Assembly: GCF_000172975.1 (NCBI RefSeq)
Contig: NZ_ABTR02000001.1
Span: 62,001 to 126,000 of the forward strand
Source: Dethiosulfovibrio peptidovorans DSM 11002
GTDB taxonomy: Bacteria; Synergistota; Synergistia; Synergistales; Dethiosulfovibrionaceae
Reading direction: 5' to 3'
Length of the DNA stretch: 64,000 nt
Position numbers and translations under genes: made by a program. Under the pieces are notes generated by a model. The model saw nothing but the letters and a program-made list of their open reading frames with translations, did not search any database and had not been told where the DNA came from. Within the stretch, counting starts at the first letter, position 1. Each line of letters begins with the position of its first letter. Below, one piece after another: positions 1-13,302 of the stretch.

Positions 1-1444
1 TCTTGGCAACCTCCCTGGGGTCCGCCTGCCCTCTGGCTTCCTTCATGACCTGTCCCTGAAGGAACTTGCGTTTTTTGTCCTTTTTGTCATCGCCGGAACG
101 TATTACGTCGACGACGTCTCCGTTGGCCTCCAGGACCGATCGAATCAGAGAAGTCAGTCCATCTCCCGAGAGGTTCCCGGCGGTCACACCGCAGGCATCT
201 ATGGCCTCTTTCAGGGAGATCTCCCTGGATATCATGGCGTCGAAGACCTCTTTTGCCGCCGTGGTCGAGAGCTTTTTGCCCTCCACCATCCGCAGCAACT
301 CTACTAGGGCGGTCGGGGACAGGGAAAACTCGGAGATATGGCCTCCCTTTTCGTTCAGTACCCGAAGCACCTCTGTTCTTATCCAGTTGGAAGCCCTGGC
401 GGGAGACGCCCCGGCCTCCACGCAGGCCTCGAAATACTCGGCCAGGTCCTTTTGCTCCGTAAGTACCGAGATGTCGTCCTGGGGGAGGTCGAAGTCCCTC
501 TCATATCGAGCCTTCTTGTCCCATGGAAGCTCGGGCAGATCCCTCTCGATATCCTCTACATAGCTATCCGACAGGACCAGTGGAGGAAGATCCGGCTCGG
601 TGAAGTAACGATAGTCGTTGGACTCCTCCTTGCTCCTGGACGAGCTGGTCTCTCCGGCGCTGTCGTCCCAGTTACGGGTTTCCTGATGGATCTCTCCTCC
701 GTCGGAGAGGATGGCACCCTGACGTCGGATCTCGAACTCCAACGCCCTCTCCAGTGCCCTGAGGGAGTTCATGTTCTTGACCTCAACCCTGTTGCCCCAC
801 CGCCCGTCCGACACCTTGAGGGAAATGTTGGCGTCTACCCTCATGGACCCCTTTTCCATGTCCCCGTCGGAAACGCCAAGATATCTGACCATCTGACGAA
901 GGGTGGCGACGTATTCCTTGGCCATCCTGGGGGAAGTTATGTCCGGTTCGGAGACTATCTCCGCCAGGGGAACGCTGGAGCGGTTGTAGTCCACGAAGGA
1001 CTGGGTAGATCCGACGATACGACCGTCCGAGGCTCCGTGGACCAGCTTTCCTGCGTCCTCCTCGAGATGAAGCCTGGTTATGCCGACTTTATAGGGCCTA
1101 CCGTCGTCGTCTGTGACAGTAACCTCTCCCTTCTCCGCAAGAGGAACGTAAAATTCGGAGATCTGGTATGCCTTGGGCAGATCGGGGTAAAAATAGTTCT
1201 TCCTGTCGAAGCGGGTAACCCGGTTTATAGTACACCCCAAGGCCAGACCGGCTCTGACACCGAGCTCAACAGCTCTCTCGTTCAGAACCGGAAGGGTTCC
1301 GGGCTGACCGGTGCAGAGAGGACATATATTGGTGTTGGGCGTCGCTCCTATGTAATCGGTGGAACAGCCGCAGAAAAGCTTTGTCCTGGTGTTCAGCTGT
1401 ACGTGTATCTCCAGCCCTATGACGGTCGTAAAGGTCAGGGACAT
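1..1444 (-). CDS. gatB: Asp/Glu-tRNA amidotransferase subunit B (partial at window edge)
   Basis: This is the GatB subunit of the GatCAB complex, which converts Glu-tRNA(Gln) or Asp-tRNA(Asn) to the amide form in the cytoplasm. Translation from the ATG at 1444 gives MSLTFTTVIGLEIHVQLNT, the typical GatB N-terminus. It continues through a zinc-type Cys cluster (CGCS, later CPLC) and the GatB core, and ends in the GatB/YqeY tail domain as it leaves the window at base 1. About 481 codons are visible, so only a few residues should be missing. Its ATG shares one base with the gatA stop (TGATG), so gatC, gatA and gatB are translationally coupled. The reading frame is open across the whole span. Confidence 0.96.
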   Translation of the reverse strand, partial: MSLTFTTVIGLEIHVQLNTRTKLFCGCSTDYIGATPNTNICPLCTGQPGTLPVLNERAVELGVRAGLALGCTINRVTRFDRKNYFYPDLPKAYQISEFYVPLAEKGEVTVTDDDGRPYKVGITRLHLEEDAGKLVHGASDGRIVGSTQSFVDYNRSSVPLAEIVSEPDITSPRMAKEYVATLRQMVRYLGVSDGDMEKGSMRVDANISLKVSDGRWGNRVEVKNMNSLRALERALEFEIRRQGAILSDGGEIHQETRNWDDSAGETSSSRSKEESNDYRYFTEPDLPPLVLSDSYVEDIERDLPELPWDKKARYERDFDLPQDDISVLTEQKDLAEYFEACVEAGASPARASNWIRTEVLRVLNEKGGHISEFSLSPTALVELLRMVEGKKLSTTAAKEVFDAMISREISLKEAIDACGVTAGNLSGDGLTSLIRSVLEANGDVVDVIRSGDDKKDKKRKFLQGQVMKEARGQADPREVAK

Positions 1445-2916
1445 CACAGATCACCTCCATCGGCTATTTTGGCCCCTCCGAAACGGTGTTCCATCACCAC
1501 AGCGGTGGAGAGAAGCTCTTTCTCGCCCCATCGGGGAGCTATGAACTGGACTCCAAGAGGAAGACCTTCCTCGGAAAAACCGACGTTGATGGATATTCCC
1601 GGAAGCCCCGCCATATTGACCGGAATGGTGAAGACGTCGGCCATGTACATGGCGATCGGATCGTCTATCAACTCACCGACCTTGAAGGCCGGGGTCGGAG
1701 AGGGAGGCAGTATTATGGAGTCGACCTTTTCGAAGGCCTTGGCAAATTCCTGCTTAATGACCTTTCGCACCTTCTGAGCCTTCAGATAATAGGCGTCGTA
1801 GAAACCGGCGCTCAGAACGTAGGTCCCTGTCAGGATACGTCTTTTGACCTCGTCCCCGAAACCGTCCTTTCTCGTCTTGAGATAAAGCTCCATCAGGCTC
1901 TCAGAATCCTTTGAGGACGATCCATAACGGACTCCGTCGAAACGGGCCAGGTTGGAGCTGGCCTCGGCAGGAGCCAGTATGTAATAGCTGGCCAATCCGT
2001 GATCGATGGCGGTTCCCAGAGATATCTCGACCATCTCCGCCCCGGCTTCCTCACAGGCCTTCATCGCTTCGGAGAGAGCCTTTTTCATCCTTTCATCATA
2101 ATCGTACTCGGCGACCTCTTTAAGATAGCCGATCCTCTTTCCCTTCAGATCTCGAGCGGCTAGGGCCTGGGAGAACTCGTCCGCGGGTACCGGCTGACTG
2201 GTGGAATCCATTGGATCGTGAACTCCCAGAACCTCCATCACCAAGGCAACGTCCTCGGCGGTTCTGGCAAAAGGGCCTATCTGATCCAAAGAGGACGCGA
2301 AGGCAACCAGACCGTAGCGGCTCGTCCTTCCGTAAGTGGGTTTCAGACCGTAGACTCCACAGAAAGAGGCAGGCTGACGGATGGAACCGCCTGTATCGCT
2401 GCCCAAGGCGATTGGGGCATATCCCGCTGCGACCGCGGCAGCGCTTCCTCCGGAACTTCCCCCTGGAACCCTGTCAAGCGCCCATGGGTTGGAAGTGACG
2501 CCGAAGGCCGAGTTCTCGGTAGATCCACCCATGGCGAACTCATCCATGTTGGCCTTGCCCAGAAGGACCGCTCCTGCCTCTAAGAGAAGCCTCACCACCG
2601 TGGCGTCGTAGGGAGGAACCCATTTCTCGAGGATCCTACTGGCACAGGTGGTCTTTACCCCTGCTGTACACATGTTATCCTTCAGTATCACTGGAACCCC
2701 TCCGAGAGGACCTAGGTCCTCTCCGGCGGATCTTCGCCCATCCAGCTCCCTGGCTCGGGCGATGGCGGCATCGGCCGTAACGGTAAGCATGGCATGGATC
2801 TCGGGCTCTTTGGACTCCATCCTGGAGAGGCAGGAACGAACGACGTCCTCGGCGGAGAAACGACCATCTTTGACGCCGGACGCTACCTTCGTCGCTGAAA
2901 GTCTGAAAAGCTCCAT
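1444..2916 (-). CDS. gatA: Asp/Glu-tRNA amidotransferase subunit A
   Basis: GatA is the glutaminase/amidase subunit of GatCAB and supplies ammonia for tRNA transamidation. The amidase signature is complete: catalytic Lys79 in LKDN, cis-Ser154 in PGGSSGGS and nucleophile Ser178 in GSDTGGS (numbered from the ATG at 2916). The length, 490 aa, is normal. A GTG sits one codon upstream at 2919, but the ATG overlaps the gatC stop by one base and is preferred. GatA lies between gatC and gatB in one minus-strand operon. Confidence 0.97.
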   Translation of the reverse strand: MELFRLSATKVASGVKDGRFSAEDVVRSCLSRMESKEPEIHAMLTVTADAAIARARELDGRRSAGEDLGPLGGVPVILKDNMCTAGVKTTCASRILEKWVPPYDATVVRLLLEAGAVLLGKANMDEFAMGGSTENSAFGVTSNPWALDRVPGGSSGGSAAAVAAGYAPIALGSDTGGSIRQPASFCGVYGLKPTYGRTSRYGLVAFASSLDQIGPFARTAEDVALVMEVLGVHDPMDSTSQPVPADEFSQALAARDLKGKRIGYLKEVAEYDYDERMKKALSEAMKACEEAGAEMVEISLGTAIDHGLASYYILAPAEASSNLARFDGVRYGSSSKDSESLMELYLKTRKDGFGDEVKRRILTGTYVLSAGFYDAYYLKAQKVRKVIKQEFAKAFEKVDSIILPPSPTPAFKVGELIDDPIAMYMADVFTIPVNMAGLPGISINVGFSEEGLPLGVQFIAPRWGEKELLSTAVVMEHRFGGAKIADGGDL

Positions 2917-3209
2917 CACGCATCCCCTCCTATTCTGGGCACCTTTATGAAGTCGCCCTGCCGCGAGGGGGACTGATCCAATATGGCATCCCTGTTCTCC
3001 CAGCGAACCGGTTCGTCCTTGCGGAGCTTCAGTGGCTCGGCGTCCTCTATGGTGAAGGGATCCACGTCGGACAGATCCAGCTCCTCCATCTTGTCGAAAT
3101 AGTCCAGGATCGTGTTGAAGTGCTCCGTCAAAGGTCCGACTTCGTCTTCTCCGACCTCAAGTCGAGCCAGCAACCCCACCTTCTTTACGTCTTCAGGGGT
3201 TATTTTCAT
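2916..3209 (-). CDS. gatC: Asp/Glu-tRNA amidotransferase subunit C
   Basis: GatC is the small scaffold subunit that wraps around GatA and stabilises the GatCAB complex. The 97-aa product starts MKITPEDVKKVGLLARLEV and has the usual LDYFDKMEELDLSDVDP segment. A strong ribosome binding site (AAGGAGG) precedes the ATG. The gene begins three bases after the ligA stop, so the gat genes are probably cotranscribed with ligA and lysS. Confidence 0.95.
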   Translation of the reverse strand: MKITPEDVKKVGLLARLEVGEDEVGPLTEHFNTILDYFDKMEELDLSDVDPFTIEDAEPLKLRKDEPVRWENRDAILDQSPSRQGDFIKVPRIGGDA

Positions 3210-3212
3210 CGT

Positions 3213-6748
<3,536 letters not shown>

Positions 6749-6756
<8 letters not shown>

Positions 6757-7786
6757 CTTTTATTCCCCTTTCAAAAAATTGCCTCCAGTCCCTGATATGG
6801 GCGCACATGGTGCCCCAATCGGACGCGGACGCTATAGCCCTTCTGTAGGAGGAACAACCGGGTACGCCCCGGAAGACCCCCGACATCAATCTTTTCAACA
6901 AGACCATGGCCACCCTCTCTCCGTGGAAGGTCGACAGATCTTCCGCGAGATCGGAAAACAAAGCCGCTCTCGTCTCGATAGACGGCGGATCGTCGTAGAC
7001 CGAATCTCCGATATTATAGCCCAAGTGGGAGAGGATTCGTGGCAACACGAAGGGATCGGTCACGCCTCCTCTGGCTAGAAACACAGAGACACAGCCTCCA
7101 GCCAGAGCCTTCGACACGTCCTCGGGACCGGAGATATCTCCAGAGGCGGATATCACACCGGGCAGGGCTCGGGCTACCCGGCGGACCTCGTCGAAATCGG
7201 AGGTCCCCTCGTATCTCTGAGAAGCGGTCCTGCCATGGACCCCTACGTTAGCCGCACCTGCCTCCACAAGAGCCGACGCGAACTCCAGCGTATCCGGTCC
7301 CGATCCGTCCGGCACTATCTTTCTTATCTTGGGCCATACGGGAAGACCCAGGCGGTTCAGACGTCGGACCATATCGACCGCCAGGTCCAGCCGGCTCAGG
7401 AGTCTGGCTCCGGCCCCCTTCTTGAGAACCTTAGGCATGGGGCAGGCCATGTTTATGCCCAGGGCATCGAACGGAACTCCCAAGGACAGAGCGATCTCCG
7501 CACCTCGCATGAGGGTATCCGAGTCTCCTGCGAAAAGCTGGAGGACCAGAGGCCCCTCTCCGGGAGCCCTGAAAAGCATTTCCGTAGTCTTCCTGTTCTT
7601 CCTAGTAAGTCCGGCACAGCTGACCATCTCGGTGTGAGCCAACCCTGCTCCGAGCCGCCAGAACATCCTTCTAACCGCCGGAAGGGTGACTCCTGCCATA
7701 GGAGCCATCATTATCGGATTGGACAGCTCCAGCCCCCCTACGATGAAGGAGGGTCCCTCCATACCAGGCCTAAGTGAGCCTGTCAT
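6749..7786 (-). CDS. dus: tRNA-dihydrouridine synthase
   Basis: Dus enzymes are FMN-dependent reductases that convert uridine to dihydrouridine in tRNA. The 345-aa protein shows the TIM-barrel start (NPIMMAPMAGVT), the catalytic Cys115 in INMACPMPK, and the late VGVHGRTASQRYEG and SGDI flavin-binding segments. The subclass (DusB-like) is not certain. The start at 7786 overlaps the coaX 3' end by 17 bases; an internal ATG at 7762 is possible. It belongs to the miaB-to-gatB run. Confidence 0.93.
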
Positions 7787-8531
7787 ATATCAACCTCAAT
7801 CCCTCCAGGGTCAGCCATGGCTCCAAGGAAGAGATCGTCTCCGAGACCGATGCCACCGTCGCCGAATGTCCTCCGGTGGCGATCACGGGGCTCTCCCTTC
7901 CGATCTGCTTCCATATCCTGCGGACCAGAGCATCCACCGAACCGGCGGTACCGTAGACGACGCCGGACTGAATGGCCCACCTGGTGTTTTTTCCTATTAC
8001 CGATCCTGGGGCCTCCAGCGCCACCTGCGGCAGTTTTGAGGTCTTGCCGAAAAGGGCGTCCATGCTGGTGACCAACCCGGGCGATATGGTGCCTCCAAGA
8101 TAGGCTCCGTCTTCGGATATGACGTCCAGAGTTATGGCTGTTCCGAAATCCACCACTATCAGAGGCGATCCGTATTTGGATATTCCCGCCACCGAGTTGA
8201 CCAATCTGTCGGCCCCGACCTCCCAGCGGTTTTCGTAGGCTATGGAAAGCCCTATATCGAGATCGGCGTTAACCCTTATACAGCGAACCCCTATATATGA
8301 CTCGACCGCCTCCGCTATTATGAGATCCAAGGAGGGGACCACGCTGGACATGGCAGCCCCGGTTATGTCCGACGGAGAGATGGACGAAAGCGTAAGCAGG
8401 TTCAGCAGGAGGATCCCCACCTCGTCGGAAGTCTTCCTCTCGGACACCAATCTCCAATGTCGGACCAGACGGTTTCCCTCGAATACTCCTATAACGGTCG
8501 TAGTGTTCCCTACGTCAATGACCAGGATCAT
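7770..8531 (-). CDS. coaX: Type III pantothenate kinase
   Basis: CoaX phosphorylates pantothenate in the first step of coenzyme A synthesis. The 253-aa protein begins MILVIDVGNTTTVIGVF, the phosphate-binding motif of the acetate/sugar kinase fold. It also has the GADRLVN and VVDFGTAITLDV motifs that define type III enzymes. A GAGGAG ribosome binding site lies upstream of the ATG. It sits between comEC and dus in the minus-strand operon. Confidence 0.95.
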   Translation of the reverse strand: MILVIDVGNTTTVIGVFEGNRLVRHWRLVSERKTSDEVGILLLNLLTLSSISPSDITGAAMSSVVPSLDLIIAEAVESYIGVRCIRVNADLDIGLSIAYENRWEVGADRLVNSVAGISKYGSPLIVVDFGTAITLDVISEDGAYLGGTISPGLVTSMDALFGKTSKLPQVALEAPGSVIGKNTRWAIQSGVVYGTAGSVDALVRRIWKQIGRESPVIATGGHSATVASVSETISSLEPWLTLEGLRLIYDRLT

Positions 8532-8547
8532 GGTCTACACGCTCCTC

Positions 8548-9960
8548 TCACAAAAAATCCATCAACAACTTCTCGAGAGATACGAGGACCAGCAAAAGGA
8601 CCCCGCCTCTGTAGATAGGTATTCTGAATCTAAGGATCATCACTATCGTCACCACCCCGACTGCCAAAGCCGGAAACCATGGATTCCAACCCACGGAGAC
8701 GAAGGGGATAGAGTCCGCTCCCAGAGCCCAAAGCTCGAAGGCCCCCTCGGGAATCATGGTAAATATATCTCCTCCAGGAAGACCTAGAAGTGAGGGAAGC
8801 GAGCAGAGCGCCGCCAGAGGAAGCAGCACCGCGAAAACAGGCAGAGCTACGAGATTGAGGACCAGACCGTTGGCCGATACCGATCCGAAGGTCCCTGCTA
8901 TTATAGGAGCCGTTACGATCCATAAAAGAGGGCTCATAGCCAGTGCCTTTTTCCAGCTGGAGACTCCCTTGGTCGACGCCATGGCCGTCACCACAAGAGC
9001 ACAGGAGACCGACAGTCGCCACCCCAGATCCCAGAACCACCAGGGACGCCAGGCCAATAGAGCTATCGCGGCCAAAACCACCGAGTTTACCCCGGAGGAA
9101 GGCCGTCCGATCGCCGGTCCCAAGGTCGCCAGCTGTATCATCAGGGCAGCCCTGACCGAGCTAGCCGCCCCTCCTGCCAGAAGTACATAGAGCCACACTA
9201 CGGCGGAGACGAATAACCAGGCCAGGCGGAGCCGTCTGAAAACCACCCAGGTCAAAGCGGCCACCACCCCTACGTGAAAACCGGAGACCGCCAGGAGATG
9301 GGCCGTTCCCCATCTCCTGTGAGACCTTTCCAGTTCGGGGTCCCTCCCTCCCAGCAACGAAGCCAGAAGATAACCTCTAGTGAGAGGAGGCAATCTGAGA
9401 AGTATCCGTCTCCTGAGGTTCGATCTCAGGGATCCCAACGAGAAAGACCGGCCCCTGTCTATCGACTTCCTTACTATCAGCTCTCCCGAAACTCCCCTGG
9501 CCAGCCAGTAGAGCCTCTCGTCGAAACCTCCCTTATCCCTCGCACCTCTTAGAGGAACGACCTCCCCGGACAGATCCAACTCGGCTCCCTCGAGAGAGGA
9601 ACGGATCGCAGGAACCTTGGCGACGAAACGCCCCTCCGAGGTATCTATCACCATAGCCCTGCCTCTGCCCCAGCTACGCTCGGCCACGACTATACCGGTC
9701 GAGTCTATAGGACCGGACGGAGAATTTCCATCCAGCCTTACGGAACAATAAAAGGCGACGACGAAGGATATCGTCGTCACCAGGACCGCCATGACGTAAC
9801 GTCTTTTGTCCCATTTAACCGACAGGACCATCAGAGATCCCAGAGCGAAAAGTGCGGCTATCGCTCCCATGACGATGGGAGAGAGCCTTGAGGACCAGGG
9901 GAGAGACAGACAAAGCGACAGCAATACGGGGACGGCTGGAGCCTCCGCCAGGAGATCCAT
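8548..9960 (-). CDS. comEC: ComEC/Rec2-type competence protein, short form
   Basis: ComEC is the inner-membrane channel for single-stranded DNA uptake in natural transformation. The 470-aa product has N-terminal membrane helices, a DUF4131-like soluble part, and the competence domain with the hallmark AHLLAVSGFHVGVV segment (about residues 225-245), followed by multiple membrane helices. Many ComEC proteins also carry a C-terminal metallo-beta-lactamase domain; this one stops without it. The ATG directly follows the comEA stop codon. Confidence 0.9.
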   Translation of the reverse strand: MDLLAEAPAVPVLLSLCLSLPWSSRLSPIVMGAIAALFALGSLMVLSVKWDKRRYVMAVLVTTISFVVAFYCSVRLDGNSPSGPIDSTGIVVAERSWGRGRAMVIDTSEGRFVAKVPAIRSSLEGAELDLSGEVVPLRGARDKGGFDERLYWLARGVSGELIVRKSIDRGRSFSLGSLRSNLRRRILLRLPPLTRGYLLASLLGGRDPELERSHRRWGTAHLLAVSGFHVGVVAALTWVVFRRLRLAWLFVSAVVWLYVLLAGGAASSVRAALMIQLATLGPAIGRPSSGVNSVVLAAIALLAWRPWWFWDLGWRLSVSCALVVTAMASTKGVSSWKKALAMSPLLWIVTAPIIAGTFGSVSANGLVLNLVALPVFAVLLPLAALCSLPSLLGLPGGDIFTMIPEGAFELWALGADSIPFVSVGWNPWFPALAVGVVTIVMILRFRIPIYRGGVLLLVLVSLEKLLMDFL

Positions 9961-10650
9961 CTAACGCACCGTTACCAGAGTCCTGACGGTCTCCAGCTTT
10001 TTAGGACCTATGCCTTTCACCTTGGTTAGCTCATCCACCGAACGAAATGGACCGATCTTTTCCCTGTAGGATAGGATCGCCGCGGCGGTTTTAGGCCCTA
10101 TTCCGGGAAGGGTCTCCAACTCCTCCGACGAAGCGGAGTTGAGGTTTACCGCTCCGGAACGTTCCGAAGCGGAACCGGTGGAAGTTCCGGCATAGGACAG
10201 AGCCGTAACCGAAGACGAACTTCCGGGGCGGCCGGTATCGACCGAAGCCCTCGCTGCCTTCGATCGAAGAGGAACGTGTACGTGGGCACCGTCGGCCAGT
10301 GGAGCGGCCAGGTTAACCGCGACGTCGTCGGCCCCCGATGTCATTCCTCCGGCGGACTCCACCAGGTGGTACACCCTGCTACCGCTGGGCAGGTGGTAGA
10401 CCCCGGGAGATTCGACCGCCCCGGTCACGTAGACCACCCAGCTCTCGGGGACTTGGACTTTCCTGGGAGCTGGGTCCTCCTCGACCCTGGGAGCCTCCTT
10501 CACGGACAGAGCCGGTCCCGCCTTGGATGTAGGTTCGGACATACCTTCCCAGCGTCCCGAAAAAGAGCGGATCATAAGCCCGGCGCCGCCGAAACACACC
10601 AGACCCAACAGGATCAATCCTATATGGAGAATCCGGTCCTTCCCCTTCAT
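9961..10650 (-). CDS. comEA: ComEA-like DNA receptor (SLBB + helix-hairpin-helix)
   Basis: ComEA binds double-stranded DNA outside the membrane and hands it to ComEC. The 229-aa protein has one N-terminal membrane anchor (about residues 8-29) and an SLBB-like domain (VYVTGAVESPGVYHLPSG onward). Two helix-hairpin-helix motifs close the protein, with LETLPGIGPKTAAAI and LTKVKGIGPKKLE. A GGGAGG site precedes the ATG. The adjacency with comEC supports a DNA uptake role; no other competence genes are in the window. Confidence 0.93.
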   Translation of the reverse strand: MKGKDRILHIGLILLGLVCFGGAGLMIRSFSGRWEGMSEPTSKAGPALSVKEAPRVEEDPAPRKVQVPESWVVYVTGAVESPGVYHLPSGSRVYHLVESAGGMTSGADDVAVNLAAPLADGAHVHVPLRSKAARASVDTGRPGSSSSVTALSYAGTSTGSASERSGAVNLNSASSEELETLPGIGPKTAAAILSYREKIGPFRSVDELTKVKGIGPKKLETVRTLVTVR

Positions 10651-10668
10651 ATTAAGACCTCCCGAAAT

Positions 10669-11997
10669 CTATGATAGCCCCTCCACCTCTGATATCTCGC
10701 CGTGAAGACACCAGTTCTCCGCCCTGACTATTTTCACATCGGCAAAACGGCCTGCCCACGAGGCCTCCCCGGGGCATATGACCACCTTATCGGTCATGGT
10801 CCTTCCCTGCACGAGTCCATCGCCCTTGGGTGCCGGGCCGTCTATAAGTATACGGTAACGTCGCCCCACCGTGGCCTCGTTTATCTCCATGGCGATGGAC
10901 GACTGGAGTCGATTTATCTCGGAAAGCCGCCGGAACTTCTCCTCATCCGGCAGTTGATCCTCCATTTTCGCCGCCGGGGTGCCCGCCCTAGGGGAATAGG
11001 CAGCGGTATGGACCAGGTCGAAACGAAATTGTCTCACCGCTTCCATCGAGGCCATAAAGTCCTCCTCCGTCTCTCCGGGGAAACCGACTATTAGATCCGA
11101 CGTAAGACCGACCTCCGGCAGCCCCTCCCTTATGATCCTCACGGTCTCGGTATATTCGGCAATAGAGTAGTGCCTGTTCATACTCTTCAAAATTCTGTCG
11201 CTTCCCGACTGTATGGGAAGGTTTATCCCCGGACATATTTTAGGATATTCGGCCATGACGGACACCACGTCGGCGGTCAGATCCTTTGGATAGGAGGTCA
11301 TGAACCTCACTAGATCCACACCGTCGGTCTCGGCCACGTCCCTGAGGAGGTCGGCGAAACGATAGGACCTATCGAAATCGGCACCGTAGGTATCCACGTT
11401 CTGCCCCAACAGGGAGATCTCCCTGACGCCATCGTCCACCAATGCACGTATCTCCTCCAGTATCTCCTCGCTGTCTCGGGACATGAAGCGTCCTCTGACG
11501 TAGGGAACGATACAGTAAGTGCAGAAATAATCGCAACCGTGAGCTATGGTGACGTAGGCCTTCCAGGGGTTATCCCGTTTTATCGGGACAACGTCGAGAT
11601 CGTTGAACTCCCTGGCGTCGGCGTCCAAGAGATCCACCCTCTCACCGGAGACAGCCCTGATCAATCCGTCCGGTATGAAACCGATGCTTCTGGGACCGGC
11701 TATCATCCTTATCCAGGGGAAACGCTTCATCATGTCCCTTCCGACATTTTGAGCCATACATCCCACGAGACACACGATCGGGGATTTTTTGCCTTCCCAA
11801 CCGGGACGGTATCTCCCCATCTCGCTCCATATCTTGTGCTCCGCCTTGTCCCTTATGCTACAGCCCACGTAGACCACGACGTCGGCATCTGTCTCGGGAA
11901 CCTCCCGCCACCCCTTGAGGATCATTGCGGTCCTTATCTTGTCCCCGTCGTACACGTTCATCTGACACCCATATACCTTTATGCAAAAACCAAACAC
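10669..11997 (-). CDS. miaB: tRNA-2-methylthio-N6-dimethylallyladenosine synthase
   Basis: MiaB is a radical-SAM methylthiotransferase that modifies A37 of tRNAs reading UNN codons. The 442-aa protein has the three N-terminal cluster cysteines (Cys11, Cys46, Cys80), the radical-SAM CxxxCxxC at Cys155, Cys159 and Cys162, and a C-terminal TRAM domain (about residues 375-435). It is the first gene of the run that continues through comEA, comEC, coaX, dus, lysS and ligA to the gat genes. Confidence 0.96.
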   Translation of the reverse strand: MFGFCIKVYGCQMNVYDGDKIRTAMILKGWREVPETDADVVVYVGCSIRDKAEHKIWSEMGRYRPGWEGKKSPIVCLVGCMAQNVGRDMMKRFPWIRMIAGPRSIGFIPDGLIRAVSGERVDLLDADAREFNDLDVVPIKRDNPWKAYVTIAHGCDYFCTYCIVPYVRGRFMSRDSEEILEEIRALVDDGVREISLLGQNVDTYGADFDRSYRFADLLRDVAETDGVDLVRFMTSYPKDLTADVVSVMAEYPKICPGINLPIQSGSDRILKSMNRHYSIAEYTETVRIIREGLPEVGLTSDLIVGFPGETEEDFMASMEAVRQFRFDLVHTAAYSPRAGTPAAKMEDQLPDEEKFRRLSEINRLQSSIAMEINEATVGRRYRILIDGPAPKGDGLVQGRTMTDKVVICPGEASWAGRFADVKIVRAENWCLHGEISEVEGLS

Positions 11998-12077
11998 TAG
12001 ATCTCCTCCAATTACGGACGGAAAAATATCGCCCCGACATCGCCCGGCCAGAGTATATTACCCCAAAAACGGGCACT

Positions 12078-12102
12078 AAAAAAGGAGGGCCTGAGCCCTC
12101 CT
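12078..12102 (-). terminator. Rho-independent terminator after amino-acid binding protein
   Basis: On the minus strand an 8-bp perfect stem (AGGAGGGC/GCCCTCCT) with a 4-base loop is followed by a T-rich run. It separates the binding-protein gene from miaB. Confidence 0.85.
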
Positions 12103-12136
12103 CTATATAATCTGTCGATTTTGAAGTCAATAAAAC

Positions 12137-12898
12137 CTAGTCTATTCCCCACTTATCCTTGAGTTCCTGGAAGGTGGGCCCGGAAAGCACCTCTGCGAGA
12201 GCTGCGTTGACGTTCTTCTTCAGCTCCATGTCCTCCAGACCCATGGCCAGAGCCATGCCGGTCTGGGATATGGGATGGAAGAAGGCTACCTTCAACGTGT
12301 CGGTGTAGTCCTTGTTGTTTTTCAGGTTTTCTTTAGTAACGGTACCATCCACGCAGGCGACGTCTACCCTGCCGAGGAGGACCTCTCTGAAAGCGTCGTC
12401 GGTCTTCTGGTATCTCTTCACCTCAAGCCCCTTCCGCTTCGACACGAAGGCATCCTGGATGGTCCCGAGCTGCACAGAGACCTTTTTACCGTCCAGATCA
12501 TCCAGGGAGGCTATATCGGTTCTGTCCGCTTTCACTGTGAATGCGTCAGGGGTAGTGTAGTACACGTCGGAGAAAGCCACTCTTTTTGCCCTCTCGGGAG
12601 TAGCACTCATTCCGGCCGCTATCATGTCTATCTTGCCGGTGAGAAGAGAGGGTATGAGAGCATCGAAGGCCATGTCCACTATCTCGACCTTCTTGCCCAT
12701 CTTGCTGGCGATCGTATTTATCAGATCGATATCGAAACCCACTATCTTATTTTCCTCGTTTCTAAACTCGAAGGGCTTAAAGGTAGACTCGGTTCCCACC
12801 AGAAGGGTATCCTTGTCCATGGCTGAGGCGGCTAAAACCGTCGACGACAGAACAAAGAAAGACAGGACTGCCATACATAGGATCAATACTTTTTTCAT
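12137..12898 (-). CDS. Amino-acid ABC transporter substrate-binding protein
   Basis: This is a family 3 periplasmic solute-binding protein of 253 aa. It has a Sec signal peptide (about residues 1-23, ending VLAASA) followed by the typical TFKPFEF, GFDIDLI and IAAGMSATPERAKRVAFSD segments of polar amino-acid binding proteins. No permease or ATPase gene is beside it, so it is either an orphan partner for a transporter elsewhere or a single-gene unit. It has its own strong promoter and terminator. The exact ligand cannot be read from the sequence. Confidence 0.92.
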   Translation of the reverse strand: MKKVLILCMAVLSFFVLSSTVLAASAMDKDTLLVGTESTFKPFEFRNEENKIVGFDIDLINTIASKMGKKVEIVDMAFDALIPSLLTGKIDMIAAGMSATPERAKRVAFSDVYYTTPDAFTVKADRTDIASLDDLDGKKVSVQLGTIQDAFVSKRKGLEVKRYQKTDDAFREVLLGRVDVACVDGTVTKENLKNNKDYTDTLKVAFFHPISQTGMALAMGLEDMELKKNVNAALAEVLSGPTFQELKDKWGID

Positions 12899-12961
12899 GA
12901 TCTACACCTCCAAAGATTTGAACTTCACTTTACGCGCAGCTAGCTAAAAAAACCTCATGAT

Positions 12962-12989
12962 ATTATAGATCACGATAAAATCCTGTCAA
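12962..12989 (-). promoter_or_regulatory. Sigma-70-type promoter for the binding protein
   Basis: On the minus strand TTGACA (12984-12989) and TATAAT (12962-12967) are separated by 16 bases, a near-consensus promoter about 65 bases upstream of the start codon. Confidence 0.85.
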
Positions 12990-13021
12990 GCCTATGTCGA
13001 AAATGTGAACGATCGTTCCCC

Positions 13022-13052
13022 AAAAAAGCGGAGGAGCCCATAGGGCTCCTCC
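13022..13052 (-). terminator. Rho-independent terminator after rubredoxin
   Basis: On the minus strand an AGGAGGAGCCC / GGGCTCCTCC-type stem is followed by CGCTTTTTTG. It lies just after the rubredoxin stop. Confidence 0.85.
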
Positions 13053-13088
13053 TAGATAACGCGTCATCAAACGATTTCAGGGCCGGAT

Positions 13089-13247
13089 CTAGGCCTCCTC
13101 GAACATATCCTTGCCGACGCCGCATTCGGGACAGACCCAATCGTCGGGGATGTCCTCAAACGCCGTTCCCGGAGCGATTCCGCTGTCGGGATCGCCTACG
13201 GCAGGATCGTATTCCCAGCCACAAACGGTGCAAACGTATTTTTTCAT
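13089..13247 (-). CDS. Rubredoxin
   Basis: This is a small iron electron carrier, 52 aa, beginning [16 protein letters not shown]. The iron ligands are Cys6, Cys9, Cys39 and Cys42 in the two classic CxxC(P/G) knuckles, and the [20 protein letters not shown] core is intact. In anaerobes rubredoxin usually donates electrons to oxygen- or peroxide-detoxifying enzymes; its partner is not in the window. The gene has its own promoter and terminator, so it is probably a single transcript. It is too short for many gene-length cutoffs. Confidence 0.97.
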   Translation of the reverse strand: MKKYVCTVCGWEYDPAVGDPDSGIAPGTAFEDIPDDWVCPECGVGKDMFEEA

Positions 13248-13302
13248 CCCTATATATCCCCCTTTATATTGGCTTACGCCCCCTAGGACGCACTCTAACC
13301 GG

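Noticed and set aside
338-1777. Long plus-strand open frame opposite gatB and gatA
   Set aside because: It has no family features and lies antisense to gatB/gatA, whose frames match known proteins end to end. High GC makes long antisense frames common here.
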